A DNA stretch of 40,223 nt from CAYSRM01 sp964475205 (GCA_964475205.1 CAYYVQ010000019.1:1-40223); one strand, 5' to 3'; positions 33,701 to 40,223 are shown, numbered from the stretch's first letter. A program made the numbers and translations. Notes: a model not told the origin generated them from the sequence alone.

Positions 33701-33889
33701 GACCTGTGTATAGAAGTTCTTGGACACCGCCGCAATTCTCATGGTCCGTTGCACTATTTCGTGAAATATCCAGAGTGGACAGGTCCCGTTCAGTTCGTTT
33801 CAAGAGGTGACAGGTGGACTGACAGCTATAATCTTGTTCCCTGCGGTTTGTTACAATCGCCGGAACTCGTTATCAAGGAACCGGCCTGA
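30761..33889 (+). CDS. GH106-like glycoside hydrolase (alpha-L-rhamnosidase-related)
   Basis: A large 1042-residue hydrolase. The N-terminus carries the GH106-type signature PFWSWNGKLEPEELRRQIR, GLGGFFMHSRVGL, and WLYDEDRWPSGFAGG, with further barrel segments IFTDEPMY, GHVMAEDTPAS and TETYGCTGWDF. A second half from about 560 contains jelly-roll-like domains typical of large rhamnosidases (GH2-type beta sandwich near 800-1030). There is no signal peptide, so the enzyme should be cytoplasmic. The start overlaps the response regulator stop by 11 bp, so synthesis is coupled to the regulator. The family is mostly alpha-L-rhamnosidase, but many distant members are uncharacterised; the substrate is not certain. 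It may help process imported rhamnose-containing glycans. Confidence 0.82.
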   Translation: MKRDILREIKNPGSEYRGAPFWSWNGKLEPEELRRQIRIMHKMGLGGFFMHSRVGLATPYLSEEWFDCVRACIDEAKKLGMKAWLYDEDRWPSGFAGGIVTRNPAYRGRRLVFEISRTLSKKNIDSSVIGVWSGQVDGNSVNNLKRLGRNPKKTTLKKDEQYLIFKVKFNECSERFNGFTYLDTLNPEAVREFIRVTHDAYKEKIGEDFGKTVPGIFTDEPMYGWLRLNGESVPWTEAIPGAFRQKYGYDLTHYLPELFFHVEGRRFSTARYNYVDCITSLFVEAFAKQIGEWCQKEGILFTGHVMAEDTPASQVSAVGDCMPFYEHMQAPGMDLLTERRRNYDTAKQVSSVANQFNRRWRLTETYGCTGWDFPFEGHKVHGDWQTALGINFRCQHLSYYTMEGQAKRDYPASISYQSPWWNSYNIVEDYFARLNVFMSRGREVRDLLVIHPVESVWPYAGPDDWELMPEVQAVNSMLRKVRDKLLEAHLDFDYGSESLLERYGKISSKLGRPELVVKNARYSTVLVPPLSTIRSSVLKLLERFKKAGGKVVCVESPPQYVDASRSDKAEKVLRSCVMTQKADDTMTSELEKTCRTVSITDGNGEEIPQALYCLREDTDSYYLFISNTGLDGPAESLQKDKRSPRARQRVAGFDQVYVKLMKEYKGAPLEVNLDTGITEASRQINKNKTPCVETSLPRLGSRLFVFPKQKDVKHKKRLSFQTRRTRKLSGKWAYALSDPNCLVMDKPEHRIGSGGWRAAADILKIDHSLRKKIGEPLRSGRMVQPWIEDKSGSLKSEVVHLRYSIDVRNVPRSVMSLAVEQPDCYNILFNGHELTPDMDSGWWVDQSLRLLKIDPSYVRKGKNELCLECEYDRRHPGLEPVYLVGDFGVRVNREKTVIIAISDALEIGDWCKQGLPFYSGSVGYMKKVRFSFEKGQRLFVRVGKYEGVGIRVLVNGRIAGTRGWPPYEVDISDHVDAEKFDLCIEVLGHRRNSHGPLHYFVKYPEWTGPVQFVSRGDRWTDSYNLVPCGLLQSPELVIKEPA

Positions 33890-33958
33890 AACCTGGCATC
33901 TTTCACCTGAAACCGCAGAAGGCCTGGCAGCCGTGTATAGTGTAGCGAAGATATACGC

Positions 33959-34792
33959 TTATTTAATGGTAGTCCTCGTCTGTTTCACCAGGGTTTTCCA
34001 TAGCTTTTCAGGGTCATCTTGAGCTAGCAGTGTTTTTCTGGCCTCAGCCTTCCTGAAGGTCTCTGTTAGACCCGAGAGCAATTTTAGATAAAACGCGTTG
34101 GCCGCCATTGGAATTGCGATAAAGAAGAATATCCTGGTAAGACGGTTAGAAGGAGCTCCGAACTTGACTCCCTTCTTGCTGAGGGCAAGAGCCAGGGTTA
34201 TTCCTCCTTCTATTCCCCGCACATGTGGAAAGGCGAGTCCATGGTCGACTGCAGTGCTGAGGATGGATTCTCTCTGGAGCGCGTGTTCTGCCAGTTCGTC
34301 TCCCTTGTCCACAAATTTTTCGGATTCCATCTTGGATGCAATCTCCTGGATTACCCCTTCCTTGTCTGTTGCTTCCAGGCTCGGTAGCATAAGATCGTGC
34401 GAGGAAAATCTTGAAATCCCTGTTTTGCGGGGTTCCCAGCGTTTCGGCATTTTGTCCACTCTTCTTGGAATTGATTCCGGGTAGTAAAGCATTCGCGCAC
34501 AATTTGGGCAGCTTTCTATCTGATGTTCCTGCCTCACTGCCTGGATGAGACTGGTGGGAAGGGTCATTCCGCATGCTGCGCAAATATTGGTGGACACAGG
34601 AGCTATTACTATGCTGTCTTTTTTGCTTAGTTTTTCAAATAGACTGCGAGTCTCTTTAGGCAGCTCTTTTGTCATTTCCTTGATAGAATTGTCGAGTCTC
34701 TCCAGGTGTTGGTCGTTGCCGTGAACTTTCTGTTCCGCTCTTACGAGTGTGAGTTCCTGAAGTTGTACAACATGGTTAATCAGTGAATGCAT
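33959..34792 (-). CDS. coiled-coil/zinc-ribbon-PTS EIIA fusion protein
   Basis: A 277-residue cytoplasmic fusion. Residues 1-60 are a helical coiled coil, then a C4 zinc ribbon (Cys71-x2-Cys74, Cys95-x2-Cys98) in the style of the DUF164/CT398 family. About 130-277 is a PTS EIIA domain of the fructose/nitrogen (PtsN) type with phospho-His190 in GLAFPHVRG. No EIIB/C, HPr or EI gene is in the window. The active His and the Gly-rich loop are intact, so phosphorylation is plausible. The zinc-ribbon part suggests protein or nucleic-acid binding, making this a candidate signal-transducing EIIA rather than a sugar transporter. It converges with the glycoside hydrolase. Confidence 0.8.
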   Translation of the reverse strand: MHSLINHVVQLQELTLVRAEQKVHGNDQHLERLDNSIKEMTKELPKETRSLFEKLSKKDSIVIAPVSTNICAACGMTLPTSLIQAVRQEHQIESCPNCARMLYYPESIPRRVDKMPKRWEPRKTGISRFSSHDLMLPSLEATDKEGVIQEIASKMESEKFVDKGDELAEHALQRESILSTAVDHGLAFPHVRGIEGGITLALALSKKGVKFGAPSNRLTRIFFFIAIPMAANAFYLKLLSGLTETFRKAEARKTLLAQDDPEKLWKTLVKQTRTTIK

Positions 34793-35028
34793 TCAACCTC
34801 CGCATTAGCTTGTTTTGATCACGTTTTTGCCGAAACAGATTGCGGCAGAGTGACATATTCATAAATATCTTGAGTTGATCAATAGACCCCGGTAAGTGTT
34901 TAACTTAAATTCATGCTTTTTGTCAATGTCCTCATGCATTATTTCCTTTTTTTTGCCTCACCTTGCAGAGAGTCTTGCAAAATCAGCAGGACTATGGCAC
35001 ATATATGACCTTAACTTGCAGCAAAACA

Positions 35029-35180
<152 letters not shown>

Positions 35181-35199
35181 GAACCGCGTGGTTTGTTTA

Positions 35200-35244
35200 C
35201 GCTCGCCGAGGGTAGGCGAGCGGAATGGCTGACTTCTGTCAGCC
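35200..35244. repeat. two consecutive perfect hairpins after tRNA-Ser
   Basis: CGCTCGCC (35200-35207) with GGCGAGCG (35215-35222), and GGCTGAC (35227-35233) with GTCAGCC (35238-35244). Neither is followed by a U-run. Possibly part of the mobile sequence that begins here. Confidence 0.65.
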
Positions 35245-35302
35245 CCGGAGGGCAAGATGCTCGGTAGCGCTTGCGCACCCCGCTGAGTTCCATGTGCCCT
35301 GA

Positions 35303-36622
35303 GTGCTTCCACACCGCTCCCTCCCAGCCCTTTCGTCTGGCATACTCCTGAGCGGTAGTGCCGTTAAGGAAAGAGATCGGCTCAGAAAGTGCCGCGGGCT
35401 CGGCAGCGGCGAGCAGGAGGCACCCTCCGAAGAGGGCGACGAACCTTCGGCCACTGACGAACCATCCCAGCGCGAGTCCACCGGGGCGCGCAAGCGCGGT
35501 GCCCCAAAGGGCCACCGCGGCTGTACCCGTCCCATCCCCGAGAAGGTCGACTTCACCGACATCATTCCACCACCTGAACACTGCGACTGCGGGTGCGAAG
35601 ACATCGAGCCTGTCAATGTCTATGACTCGCGCTATACCGAAGACATTCCTCCAGTCAGCCGGATCGTCACCCAGCACAAGTATCAGCGTGGCCGATGCCG
35701 TCGTTGCGGCAAGCAACTACGTCACGATGAGGCACTGCGTGGACCGCCGGTGGTCATCGGCCCAAACCTGGCGGTGCACCTGACGCTGATGAATCAGATG
35801 GGTACGACCTTCCGCAAGCTCAGTGCTTTCAGCACTAATGTCATGGGCATTGCACTCTCGCCGTCCGGTGCCATGGGATTGGTTCGTCGCGTAGGGCAAA
35901 CACTGGTGGGCAGTTACCACAACCTGGGCGAGGCGTTGCGAGAGCAGTCCGTACTCAATGGCGACGAGACTGGCTGGAAGGTCATGGGAGTGGCCGGGTA
36001 CATCTGGTGCTTCTGCAACAGGCATATTGCCTTCTTTCATCCTGACCAGAGTCGCGCCGCTGCCGTGATCGAGAAGATCCTGGGCAAGGACTTTGCCGGC
36101 ACAGTGATCTGCGACTTCTATGCCGCATACAACTGCGTGAACAAAACCCAACGGTGCCTGGTGCACCTGCTGCGCGACATCAAGAAGGAACGCGAGGTCC
36201 TGCGCGGCAGCAAACTGCTCGAACGCTTCGAGACCGGGGTAAAGGACTTCATCGAAGCCGGGCTTGATGCTCAGGCCATGGACGACGGGGCTGAGAAGGA
36301 CAAGGCCATCGGCAAGCTGGAGAAGCAGCTTGATCGCCTGACTACCATGCCCGTGACCAAAGGCAAGGGCGCCACCTTGCAGAAGCGCATCGAGAAGTAC
36401 CGTGACGACCTGATCCGCTTCGTCAACCATCCTGACGTCGAGTTCCACAATAACCGGGCCGAACGGCAACTGCGTCCCATGGTTATCGGCCGCAAGGTCT
36501 CCTTCGGAAGCAATACCCACCGCGGCGCGTTGAGGCACTGCATCATCAACAGCATCGTAGAAACCTGCAAACTACAGGATCGGGACCCGGCAGTTGCATT
36601 GTGGATAATACCCTCATTATAA
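35303..36622 (+). pseudogene. IS66-family transposase, truncated at the C-terminus
   Basis: About 439 codons of an IS66-type transposase. It has RKRGAPKGHRG and a Cys-rich zinc-binding block (CDCGCED and RCRRCGKQ). The DDE residues are visible in NGDETGWKV, CDFYAAYN and NNRAERQLRP. The C-terminus runs into unrelated sequence after ETCKLQDRDPAVA: family members continue for about 30 residues more, so the 3' end appears cut near 36,590. The GTG start (35303) and the first 35 codons are not typical. No tnpA or tnpB accompanies it, which is normal for the ISBst12 subgroup, and no terminal inverted repeats were found. Base composition is visibly more GC-rich than the core genes, consistent with transfer. 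Confidence 0.8.
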
Positions 36623-36657
36623 TAACGTTTGACGGTATTATCGCGGTACGTTAATAT
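36604..36657 (+). promoter_or_regulatory. higBA promoter with operator-like inverted repeat
   Basis: TTGACG (36629-36634), 17 nt, TAATAT (36652-36657). A perfect 9-bp inverted repeat, GATAATACC (36604-36612) and GGTATTATC (36634-36642), flanks the -35 with a 21-nt gap. This fits autorepression by HigA. The predicted start lies at or beside the higB ATG (36664), so the mRNA may be nearly leaderless. Confidence 0.6.
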
Positions 36658-36663
36658 AGGGTC

Positions 36664-36945
36664 ATGATTAGGTCGTTCAGGTGTTCTGAAACAGAAAAGA
36701 TCTACCGGCGTGAGCTTTCAAAGAGTCTGCCGCATGCGATCCAGAGGATAGCCATGCGGAAACTGTGGGTGCTGGATGCGGCAACACATCTGAACGAGTT
36801 GCGTGTGCCGCCCAGCAACCATCTCGAGGTGCTGCGAGGCCAGCGGAAAGGACAGCATAGTCTGCGCATTAACCGGCAGTGGCGGATTTGTTTCCGATGG
36901 CGGTCGGGTGATGCTTACGACGTTGAAATTGTAGATTATCACTAG
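36664..36945 (+). CDS. higB: HigB/RelE-type mRNA interferase toxin
   Basis: A 93-residue toxin of the HigB (killer protein) branch of the RelE fold. Motifs: IRSFRCSETEKIYRRE at the N-terminus, RLRKLWVLDAA-type segment (AMRKLWVLDAATHLNELRVPPSNHLEVL), and the C-terminal HSLRINRQWRICFRW...VEIVDYH, with catalytic basic residues typical of the family. It is expected to cleave ribosome-bound mRNA and is neutralised by the downstream HigA. The HigB-first order is the canonical reversed gene order of this type. Confidence 0.92.
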   Translation: MIRSFRCSETEKIYRRELSKSLPHAIQRIAMRKLWVLDAATHLNELRVPPSNHLEVLRGQRKGQHSLRINRQWRICFRWRSGDAYDVEIVDYH

Positions 36946-36955
36946 GAGAATAGAT

Positions 36956-37252
36956 ATGAAGAAGACAAGTCCCATCCACCCTGGCGAGGTGCTTAGTGAG
37001 GAGTTTATTGGTCCCATGGGGATCTCGCAGTACCGACTGGCGAAGGACATCAGCGTTCCGGCGAGGCGAATCAATGAGATAGTCCACGGAAAGCGCTCCA
37101 TCACTGCGGACACGGCACTGCGCTTGGGCCGGTACTTCGGTACATCCGCGCAGTTTTGGATGAATCTTCAGGATCATTTTGATCTTGAGATGCAGATGGA
37201 CCGGATCGGAGATCGACTCGATACGGAAATTAATGCGCTGGCTATCGCCTGA
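36956..37252 (+). CDS. higA: HigA antitoxin (XRE-type HTH)
   Basis: A 98-residue antitoxin with an HTH_XRE domain: HPGEVLSEEFIGPMGISQYRLAKDISVPARRINEIVHGKRSITADTALRLGRYFG. It neutralises HigB and represses the operon. The ATG is 10 nt after the higB stop with AGGAGA as Shine-Dalgarno. A likely binding site is the 9-bp inverted repeat over the promoter. The C-terminal WMNLQDHFDLEMQMD segment, typical of HigA, is present. Confidence 0.94.
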   Translation: MKKTSPIHPGEVLSEEFIGPMGISQYRLAKDISVPARRINEIVHGKRSITADTALRLGRYFGTSAQFWMNLQDHFDLEMQMDRIGDRLDTEINALAIA

Positions 37253-37294
37253 AAATAACATCGCGCCAGCCAGCAGAATCAGTCCGGGAAGACT

Positions 37295-37328
37295 AAAATC
37301 TTCCGGCTAAGAAAATCTTCCGGCTAAG
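37295..37328 (+). repeat. two tandem copies of a 17-bp repeat
   Basis: AAAATCTTCCGGCTAAG at 37295-37311 and again at 37312-37328, perfect. It lies between higA and the left end of the insertion sequence. A related ATCTTCCGG motif appears inverted at 39683-39691. Confidence 0.9.
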
Positions 37329-37376
37329 CCGCCATAAGTAACTCTCTATTGCCGCAAAATCCGGTTGGATTTGCAG

Positions 37377-38717
37377 TCAAGCTACCGCATTTTCGGACAT
37401 CTTGACAAGTTTTTCCGGGAAGTCGAGTATGGCGATGATCGGCTTGAGTTCAGCGGGAATTCTCTCGGGTGCGTCCTGAGCTTTGCGGAGCTCTTCGCGC
37501 AGCGCATTGATTTCGATGTTGGCGAAGACGGCTTCCAGAGAGGCCTTTCCATTGAGCAGGATCTTCATGTAGGAGGGATTGTCCAGGTTTCTAACCAGCG
37601 GGGTGTCGGCGAGCATGGTGCGAAGCACACGGCTTGAGGATGCGTTGCCGGTGCGGCGTCGGTTGGCGCGTTTGAGGCTGCGGAAAAACTGTTCGAGGAT
37701 ATTGTTGGTGCGCTGAGGTTGGATCAGCAGCGGGCCGGAGGGTGTCTGAACGGTAATGGGATCGGCAAAGAGCTTGTCCCAATACTTGTCGATTTGCTTG
37801 ATCATTTTCTGCGCATCGGGGTCGTGTGCATAGCTTTTGCGTTGGACCACTGCGTTGCGGAACTTTCCCACACGCGTTTCGATGGTGCGGATGTTGCCTT
37901 TACGGCCCTCGTCGTTGAGCCCGTGCGAGCCGGCCGGCAGGGCGATGCGCATGGCCTTGCGCAGCTTCTCGAAGACGGCGATTTTCGCTTCGATGGCGTC
38001 GATACCTTTCCAGAGCGTTCTGTCCTTGATGACCGGCTTCAAGGCGATGTGGATTTTGAAGTACGGGTCATTGTCCCGCCATTGCCCCCGCAGGTGGATA
38101 TCTTTGATGCGCTCGATCTGGACGTTCAGATGCCGCAGTCGTTGGGCAAAGCTCAGATGCGGACGGTCAAAAGGGAAACCGTACCCGTCGCCGTCGGTTT
38201 TGCCTTTCAACGCCCATTGGATCAATGTGTAGGCGCCGACAACAGGAGCGAACTCGAAGGTCTGCGGGGCAAGGGCGCCATTGGCCATGGCCTCCTGAAG
38301 GGCTTTGATCATTGCGGGGTTGGTGTCCATTTCGGCTTTGAACTGTTTAGCCCGGCAACGTAGCGCAGCGCTGATGCCGTGCCTGGCGAGCCGTTTGCGG
38401 ATCGTATCGTATTCGGCGCCGAGGAAATCTTTCCCGATATCGCGCAGAAAGTGGAAGTGACAGATGAAGTCGGGCACATCGGGGAACACCCTGGCCACTG
38501 CGGCCAGAATGCCCTTGCCCATGTCGTGGACCAACGCCAGGGGAACGCCGAAGGCTTTCTTGATGCGTTTGAGGAACGGCACGATGTGCGTCTGATCCTC
38601 GGAAGGCAGCTTGATGTTGCCAAGGACAATGTCCGAGAGCGAATCGATGGAGCTCATCAGAAACGGATCGCGCCCCTCGCAGGTGGCGTCCAGATGACAG
38701 ATATAGCCGCCGCTCAA
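37377..38717 (-). CDS. transposase catalytic domain (frameshifted from its N-terminus)
   Basis: A 446-codon ORF. Candidate DDE residues are Asp10 (CHLDATCEG), Asp65 (LVHDMGKG) and Glu342 (NNILEQFFRSLKRANRRRTG), with a CHFH motif (86-89) similar to those in ISL3/MULE-type transposases. It is not a complete protein: the annotated start is a TTG (38717) just after an upstream in-frame stop (38729-38727). The N-terminal part lies in other frames: a short middle frame (about 38820-38720, starting PTDSEAVAILIEKIKPP) and the ORF at 38756-39280. The element family is inferred from motifs; I could not name an IS. Whether the protein is active is doubtful. Confidence 0.75.
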   Translation of the reverse strand: MSGGYICHLDATCEGRDPFLMSSIDSLSDIVLGNIKLPSEDQTHIVPFLKRIKKAFGVPLALVHDMGKGILAAVARVFPDVPDFICHFHFLRDIGKDFLGAEYDTIRKRLARHGISAALRCRAKQFKAEMDTNPAMIKALQEAMANGALAPQTFEFAPVVGAYTLIQWALKGKTDGDGYGFPFDRPHLSFAQRLRHLNVQIERIKDIHLRGQWRDNDPYFKIHIALKPVIKDRTLWKGIDAIEAKIAVFEKLRKAMRIALPAGSHGLNDEGRKGNIRTIETRVGKFRNAVVQRKSYAHDPDAQKMIKQIDKYWDKLFADPITVQTPSGPLLIQPQRTNNILEQFFRSLKRANRRRTGNASSSRVLRTMLADTPLVRNLDNPSYMKILLNGKASLEAVFANIEINALREELRKAQDAPERIPAELKPIIAILDFPEKLVKMSENAVA

Positions 38718-38755
38718 GCCGCCGACTCAGTTCCTCATCGCTGAGACGTGGTGGC

Positions 38756-39280
38756 TTAATCTTCTCGATGAGGATGGCCACCGCTTCGGAATCGGTAGGC
38801 CGCCTGGCGGTCCCCGCGCATCAGATCTCGTTGTTGTCTCTGCGCCTGAGAACGCTCCGCGTCCGAAGACAGATACAGGTAACGCCCCCTATGCTTCTCC
38901 CGCCTCAGCGCCGGGTGGTCGCGCAGGGACCACAGAAAAGAACTGGGCCTGAGCCCCAGCAGTTCGCCGGCTTCGGAAGCGGCGAGCCCGGCGGGTGAGC
39001 GGGCCACCAGTTCAACGAACGTCTCGGGCAGGCTGCCGAACCTGGAAAAGAAAACGCCCCGATAGCGCCACAGTCCATTCGCATCGAACTTAGGGATATC
39101 CGGCAGCGTATAGTACCTGCCGTTTTGGTTGTAGCTGCTCATCGCCTCCCACTGCGCAAGCCGTCTCTGCGCGGTTCGCCGCGAGCAGTTCAGGTTCAAC
39201 ATCAACTCAGCCAGTGTCACGACCTTCTTGATCCGCACAAACTTCGCCTCGTCGTGCGGCTTCGATACATTCCGTGCCAT
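38756..39280 (-). CDS. transposase N-terminal DNA-binding fragment
   Basis: About 174 residues from ATG 39280 (GAGG upstream); a 34-codon upstream extension is unlikely. Residues about 10-45 look like a helix-turn-helix (VVTLAELMLNLNCSRRTAQRRLAQW) and a second helical region follows near 90-130. The last ~20 codons (after RQQRDLM) appear to be out of frame: the following frame gives PTDSEAVAILIEKIKPPRLSDEELSRRL, which reads as natural protein. A single-base insertion around 38,820-38,790 would explain it. It belongs with the catalytic ORF as one ancestral transposase of about 620-640 residues. Confidence 0.7.
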   Translation of the reverse strand: MARNVSKPHDEAKFVRIKKVVTLAELMLNLNCSRRTAQRRLAQWEAMSSYNQNGRYYTLPDIPKFDANGLWRYRGVFFSRFGSLPETFVELVARSPAGLAASEAGELLGLRPSSFLWSLRDHPALRREKHRGRYLYLSSDAERSQAQRQQRDLMRGDRQAAYRFRSGGHPHRED

Positions 39281-39302
39281 CACGTCCTCGTTTTTCTTCT
39301 GC

Positions 39303-39343
39303 CGCAGTATAGTATCTATCAGTAAACGTAACACTATACTGCG
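39303..39343 (-). promoter_or_regulatory. 11-bp perfect inverted repeat upstream of the transposase
   Basis: CGCAGTATAGT (39303-39313) and ACTATACTGCG (39333-39343), 19-nt gap, ending 23 bp upstream of the transposase ATG. Each arm contains a TATAGT/TATACT -10-like hexamer. It is a probable autoregulatory operator or binding site. Confidence 0.6.
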
Positions 39344-39377
39344 CCACTTGCGGACGATTGACAACAGAAATATAGCC

Positions 39378-39573
39378 AGCAATTCTCATTATTGCCTCTT
39401 TCCGCCAAAACCTATTTGTATAACGATGTGCGTAGTAGCGCGGGCTTCACCGAAGCCCAGCGCTCTTGGGGCCTCGGCTTCGGTGAAGCCGGGCCTACTC
39501 GCGCGTGGCTGCAATATCGTGCCGGAACTCTGGCCACGCCAAACGTGGCAAAATGGCCATAATGAGAATTGCC
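39378..39573. mobile_element. 196-bp MITE nested in the insertion sequence
   Basis: Terminal inverted repeats of 18 bp with one mismatch (39380-39397 starting GCAATTCTCATTAT; 39555-39572). It is flanked by a perfect 10-bp direct repeat GAAATATAGC (39368-39377 and 39574-39583), a target-site duplication. It carries no coding capacity. Its insertion is younger than the host insertion sequence. Confidence 0.85.
39432..39501. repeat. long palindrome inside the MITE
   Basis: The left arm (39432-39457) and right arm (39476-39501) are near-perfect reverse complements. The inner GGCTTCACCGAAGCC and GGCTTCGGTGAAGCC are each self-complementary as well. It would form a strong cruciform. Confidence 0.8.
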
Positions 39574-39859
39574 GAAATATAGCGGATTTACAATGAAAAA
39601 GATGCTCAGAGCCACCTTGACCAAGCTTGGCGGCAGAGACTATACTCCGCCATTCGCTAAGAGTCTATTTGTAAGTGACTTACCGGAAGATGGTTGCAGA
39701 ATGGCCAACCGGATTTTGCGGCAATAGCAAAAACAACCCCACATTTCTGCGCAATCAGTTCAGATATATCCCCTTGCGCCGGCTTAGCCGCGATGTTCTT
39801 TTCAAACCGCGTGCGGTTTGAAAAATAGTTGTCGATGCTTTTGTTAGTCCAGATCTTCT

Positions 39860-40120
39860 TTATGCTACTTGGCGATGGCGATCGCCAATGCCTATAAGAA
39901 GGGATTCGACAAGGATGTCTTCATCAAGATCATCCCAATGGATACCAACGCCGCCACCGCTGATAATAAAGTTTTGCCGCTGATCTGATGTGGCTTGGTT
40001 AAGGCGTGGGAAATATGCAAGGGGAATACCAAGCTGTCTTCCGTCGGTTAAATCAACCCACATGGCGTCCTCATCAAAATGAACATTTGTTGCTTTCGCT
40101 TCAGCTACCAAAGTATTCAT
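39860..40120 (-). CDS. DUF2442 protein
   Basis: An 86-residue protein from ATG 40120 (GAGAGGT upstream, and inside the remnant before it). DUF2442 signature: VHFDEDAMWVDLTDGRQLGIPLAYFPRL and a C-terminal WDDLDEDILVESLLIG. The family is small, usually encoded beside DUF4160 and often in toxin-antitoxin-like pairs, but its function is not established. Here the overlapping upstream frame looks like the end of such a partner. The low GC of this edge and mobile surroundings suggest an accessory gene. Confidence 0.85.
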   Translation of the reverse strand: MNTLVAEAKATNVHFDEDAMWVDLTDGRQLGIPLAYFPRLNQATSDQRQNFIISGGGVGIHWDDLDEDILVESLLIGIGDRHRQVA

Positions 40121-40187
40121 TCCAGTACCTCTCAATCTCTTCTTTATGCTGGATGGCTACATCCAGCAGCTGGAGTTTGGCCTTTGA
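40101..40187 (-). pseudogene. 3' remnant of a DUF4160-like gene
   Basis: 28 codons ending ...HKEEIERYWNEYFGS, similar to the C-terminus of DUF4160 proteins, overlap the DUF2442 start by 20 bp in the usual way. An in-frame TAG (40190-40188) stands immediately upstream and the rest of the window edge shows no open frame, so the partner gene is truncated or decayed. The family call is tentative. Confidence 0.45.
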
Positions 40188-40223
40188 CTAGATAAGCCTA
40201 CGTCTTTTTTTTACAAAGATCAA

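Larger units (their letters stand above)
37346..39727 (-). mobile_element. insertion sequence with perfect 23-bp terminal inverted repeats
   Basis: The left terminal repeat (37346-37368, starting CTATTGCCGC) and right repeat (39705-39727) are exact reverse complements over 23 bp. The 2382-bp element contains a transposase in two main ORFs (37377-39280, minus strand) and a nested 196-bp MITE (39378-39573). No target-site duplication is evident at the ends. The transposase stop lies 9 bp inside the left repeat, a normal compact arrangement. Confidence 0.85.

Noticed and set aside
37719..38363. 214-codon plus-strand ORF antisense to the transposase
   Set aside because: Antisense shadow of the catalytic ORF, whose DDE motifs are clear.
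38700..38830. Programmed ribosomal frameshifting in the transposase
   Set aside because: Two separate +1 shifts and no slippery heptamer or downstream pseudoknot seen; decay or indel error is simpler.
37346..39727. Target-site duplication for the 2.4-kb insertion sequence
   Set aside because: Bases next to the two 23-bp ends do not match over 2-10 bp; either none was made or it has decayed.

Overview
The window is a bacterial chromosome segment of about 40 kb. It has a mostly tight, operon-rich core (about 1-35,000) and an accessory, transposon-scarred right end (about 35,029-40,223). Cytoplasmic sulfatase and beta-galactosidase genes, a GH106-like hydrolase, NifU/NifS plus a minimal SufCB-type system, encapsulated ferritin, ferredoxin/radical-SAM enzymes and a plant-type phosphofructokinase suggest an anaerobic or microaerophilic polysaccharide degrader. 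My best guess is the Planctomycetota-Verrucomicrobiota-Lentisphaerota-Kiritimatiellota assemblage. That is inference; there is no rRNA here to settle it.

Layout. 176-2609: a lipoprotein and a convergent ATP-type 6-phosphofructokinase with a small trailing ORF. 2883-9266: a five-gene operon behind a good sigma70-like promoter, encoding an HdrA-like dicluster ferredoxin, a radical SAM enzyme, a DUF116-isoprenyl diphosphate synthase fusion, a prenyltransferase/cyclase-repeat protein, and a class II terpene cyclase of the squalene-hopene type with a DXDD motif. It looks like a self-contained, uncharacterised terpenoid pathway and is the most interesting part of the window. 9560-11371: typA. 11406-16089: a beta-galactosidase-sulfatase operon on the minus strand.

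16256-26252 is a sulfur/iron block. nifU-nifS-cysK-cupin runs leftward; an Rrf2 regulator and O-acetylhomoserine sulfhydrylase run rightward. The two divergent promoters carry the same 28-bp element (GTTTCTAATG-N11-ACTAAAC, identical spacing), which I interpret as the operator of the IscR-like Rrf2 protein. Between them lies a cluster of hairpin repeats. Further right come an MscS channel, encapsulated ferritin plus encapsulin shell, and a SufC plus single SufB/D-like protein resembling the minimal SMS system.

26260-34792: a small overlapping gene pair; a secreted VWA protein ending in a strong terminator; a sensor kinase-response regulator pair translationally coupled to a GH106-like glycoside hydrolase; and an unusual coiled-coil/zinc-ribbon/PTS EIIA fusion.

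35029-40223: tRNA-Ser(GGA), its terminator and an inverted copy of its own 3' end border an accessory zone. This zone holds a truncated IS66-type transposase, a higBA toxin-antitoxin module with an operator-like inverted repeat, and a 2.4-kb insertion sequence with perfect 23-bp terminal inverted repeats and a transposase broken by two +1 frameshifts. That element contains a nested 196-bp MITE with 18-bp terminal repeats and a 10-bp target duplication. A DUF2442 gene follows, with the remnant of what may have been its DUF4160 partner.
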